Below, piece by piece: positions 63,007 to 64,000 of a DNA stretch of 64,000 nucleotides (the first letter of the stretch is position 1; every line of letters begins with the position of its first letter). Both the position numbers and the translations under genes were made by a program. The notes under the pieces are model-generated. The model was not told where the DNA came from. It worked only from the letters and a program-made list of their open reading frames with translations, and did not search any database. Source of the DNA: CBDFKQ01 sp965248855. GTDB lineage: Bacteria; Bacteroidota; Bacteroidia; Cytophagales; 172606-1. Location of the stretch: contig CBDFKQ010000014.1 in NCBI GenBank assembly GCA_965248855.1, positions 584,336-648,335 of the forward strand. The letters are read 5' to 3'.

Positions 63007-63023
63007 AGCCACATTTAGTGGCT
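63007..63023 (-). terminator. Terminator of the Rpn-like gene
   Basis: Stem AGCCAC / GTGGCT with loop ATTTA; a T-run follows on the minus strand. It lies just before the dapF start. Confidence 0.75.
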
Positions 63024-63094
63024 AAATAAAATTACGAATTATGTATTTATCCTATTTAATAGCTAACAAATGATGATTTGAGATTAAATATTCT

Positions 63095-63934
63095 TTAACT
63101 TGGATTCAATTTTTTTATTTCGTCGATAGATAAATTAGTAGCCTTTTGTATAAATTCTAAGTTCATACCCATTGCTAAAAGCTTCTGAGCCATATCTATT
63201 TTCTCTTCAATTTTCCCTTCTTTCTTCCCTTCAATTTTTCCTTCTTTTTTTCCTTTCCTTTCTCCCTCCCTTAGCCCTTGCATAAAGGTTACATCTTTTG
63301 TTGGATCTAATATTAGTGCCATACTTTCTCTTTCTTTAATAATTAAAGGTCTTAAATCCCTTATGAGAGATAAGAGCTCAAGTTGAATAATTTTCTGCTC
63401 TAATAACAAACTACTGTCTTTCAGTAGTTCCTGCAATTTTAATAATATTTTTCTAATTATTATTCTTTCGTCATCATTTTCTTTATTTGCTAAAATTGCC
63501 AGAATAATTTCTTCAGGAATTTGCGAATCGAGGAATAAGTGATATGAAAAATTTCTCATATCAAGTAATTCATAATTATATTCAAAAGAATAACTTTGAA
63601 TTACATTTTTCATTTTCAGTTTTTCATCTCCAATATAAAAAACACATTGCCTTACAGGTAATTTATAAGTTTTATAAATCATTCCGAAATATTGTACCAT
63701 TCTTTCGGCCATGTAAACATCATTTGTACTCTGAAATTCGATATGAAGAATAAAATTACCATCTTTTGCAGTTTTAATTTTAAAAATCGCATCTGCCTCT
63801 CTTTCAATAGTATATTCAAACTTTTCAGGTAAATGTTGAAATTCTAAAACTTCAATCATTAATGTTTTTTTTATAAAAGGTATTAACAACTCTCTTAAAT
63901 TTTCTTTAAATATTTTATCATAATCTTTCGACAT
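63095..63934 (-). CDS. Rpn-family recombination-promoting nuclease / PD-(D/E)XK transposase-like protein
   Basis: The 279-residue protein matches the Rpn (YhgA-like) group: MSKDYDKIFKENLRELLIPF at the start, the nuclease core with aspartate in EREADAIFKI and E-x-Q in FILHIEFQSTND, then AERMVQYFGMIYKTY and VFYIGDEKLKMKN. The C-terminus has a tandem basic/acidic repeat (EGKKEGKIEGKKEGKIEEK) before a helical end MAQKLLAMGMNLEFIQKATN. Rpn proteins cut DNA and promote recombination in E. coli and often vary in copy number between strains. The gene is isolated, with its own terminator. Confidence 0.88.
   Translation of the reverse strand: MSKDYDKIFKENLRELLIPFIKKTLMIEVLEFQHLPEKFEYTIEREADAIFKIKTAKDGNFILHIEFQSTNDVYMAERMVQYFGMIYKTYKLPVRQCVFYIGDEKLKMKNVIQSYSFEYNYELLDMRNFSYHLFLDSQIPEEIILAILANKENDDERIIIRKILLKLQELLKDSSLLLEQKIIQLELLSLIRDLRPLIIKERESMALILDPTKDVTFMQGLREGERKGKKEGKIEGKKEGKIEEKIDMAQKLLAMGMNLEFIQKATNLSIDEIKKLNPS
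63196..63270 (-). repeat. Tandem 12-base repeats in the Rpn-like gene
   Basis: Imperfect repeats of GAAGGAAARATTGAAGGR-type units encode the alternating Gly-Lys/Glu run. Copy number of such units commonly changes by slippage. Confidence 0.6.
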
Positions 63935-63982
63935 AAAAATTTATTTCATATTGATCAATAGTTATAAAAATGTTAAAAAAAA

Positions 63983-63999
63983 AGCCGCTTGAAGCGGCT
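63983..63999 (-). terminator. Terminator of a gene beyond the window
   Basis: Stem AGCCGC / GCGGCT with loop TTGAA and a T-run on the minus strand. The gene it serves lies past 64000. Confidence 0.7.
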
Positions 64000-64000
64000 G

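Overview
The window is an AT-rich chromosomal stretch of a member of the Bacteroidota, probably close to the Chitinophagales or Sphingobacteriales (inference). The evidence is a GWxTD-domain lipoprotein, a TPR/PD40/OmpA envelope protein with PorE-like architecture, several outer-membrane beta-barrel proteins, a SecA that lacks the zinc tail, and promoters of the TTTG-N19/22-TAnnTTTG type with no obvious Shine-Dalgarno sequences. It is mostly ordinary core genome with accessory islands. No prophage, CRISPR array, rRNA operon or complete insertion sequence was seen.

Layout. Positions 1-3.0 kb hold the end of an AraC regulator, a small muconolactone-isomerase-like protein, a frameshifted isochorismatase-family gene, a Crp/Fnr-type regulator and a secreted barrel protein whose promoter overlaps a perfect 26-bp palindrome. 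Positions 3.2-13.3 kb hold a 2OG-Fe(II) oxygenase, the GWxTD lipoprotein, the OmpA protein, the ribosome-assembly GTPase EngB, an aldo/keto reductase, a fatty-acid-hydroxylase-like membrane protein, small NTF2-like and YdeI-like genes, and an ArsR-SRPBCC-DoxX operon with a readable promoter and two operators. Positions 13.3-28.1 kb hold an M16 peptidase, argG-argC, a barrel protein, an SDR enzyme, a TPR protein, a response regulator with a five-PAS histidine kinase, a glycosyltransferase and dnaK. A decayed antitoxin and a REP-like palindrome lie at 24.6-24.9 kb.

Positions 28.5-40.1 kb form one nine-gene, same-strand signalling block. It encodes CheR, CheB, a membrane GAF protein, a very large sensor phosphatase (Cache-like/HAMP/GAF/PAS/PAS/PP2C), a SiaB-type kinase, a SiaC-type phosphoprotein, an ABC transporter with TerB-like and FHA-like N-terminal regions, a lipoprotein and a small secreted protein. 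The phosphatase, kinase and phosphoprotein look like the SiaA/SiaB/SiaC partner switch, but an ABC transporter stands where Pseudomonas has the diguanylate cyclase SiaD. This is the best candidate for a system of unknown output.

Positions 40.7-47.3 kb carry two giant proteins of unknown function (1293 and 905 residues) in a two-gene unit. The second has a possible PD-(D/E)XK-like N-terminus, a duplicated alanine/lysine/glutamate-rich coiled coil and a central hydrophobic segment. Positions 47.6-64 kb return to core functions: initiator tRNA, Era, Der, an acyl-CoA dehydrogenase, Kbl, an EamA protein, an FkbM methyltransferase, a rhomboid protease, Gmd, a SPOR lipoprotein, SecA, DapF and an Rpn-family nuclease.

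The longer intergenic gaps hold several dispersed repeat families (an AT-rich ATATC/GATAT hairpin family, a TATCTGAATTAGGATTAAAGG family and a CTTTTTGTGA family), decayed gene remnants (antitoxin, DUF4279-like) and many strong hairpin terminators.
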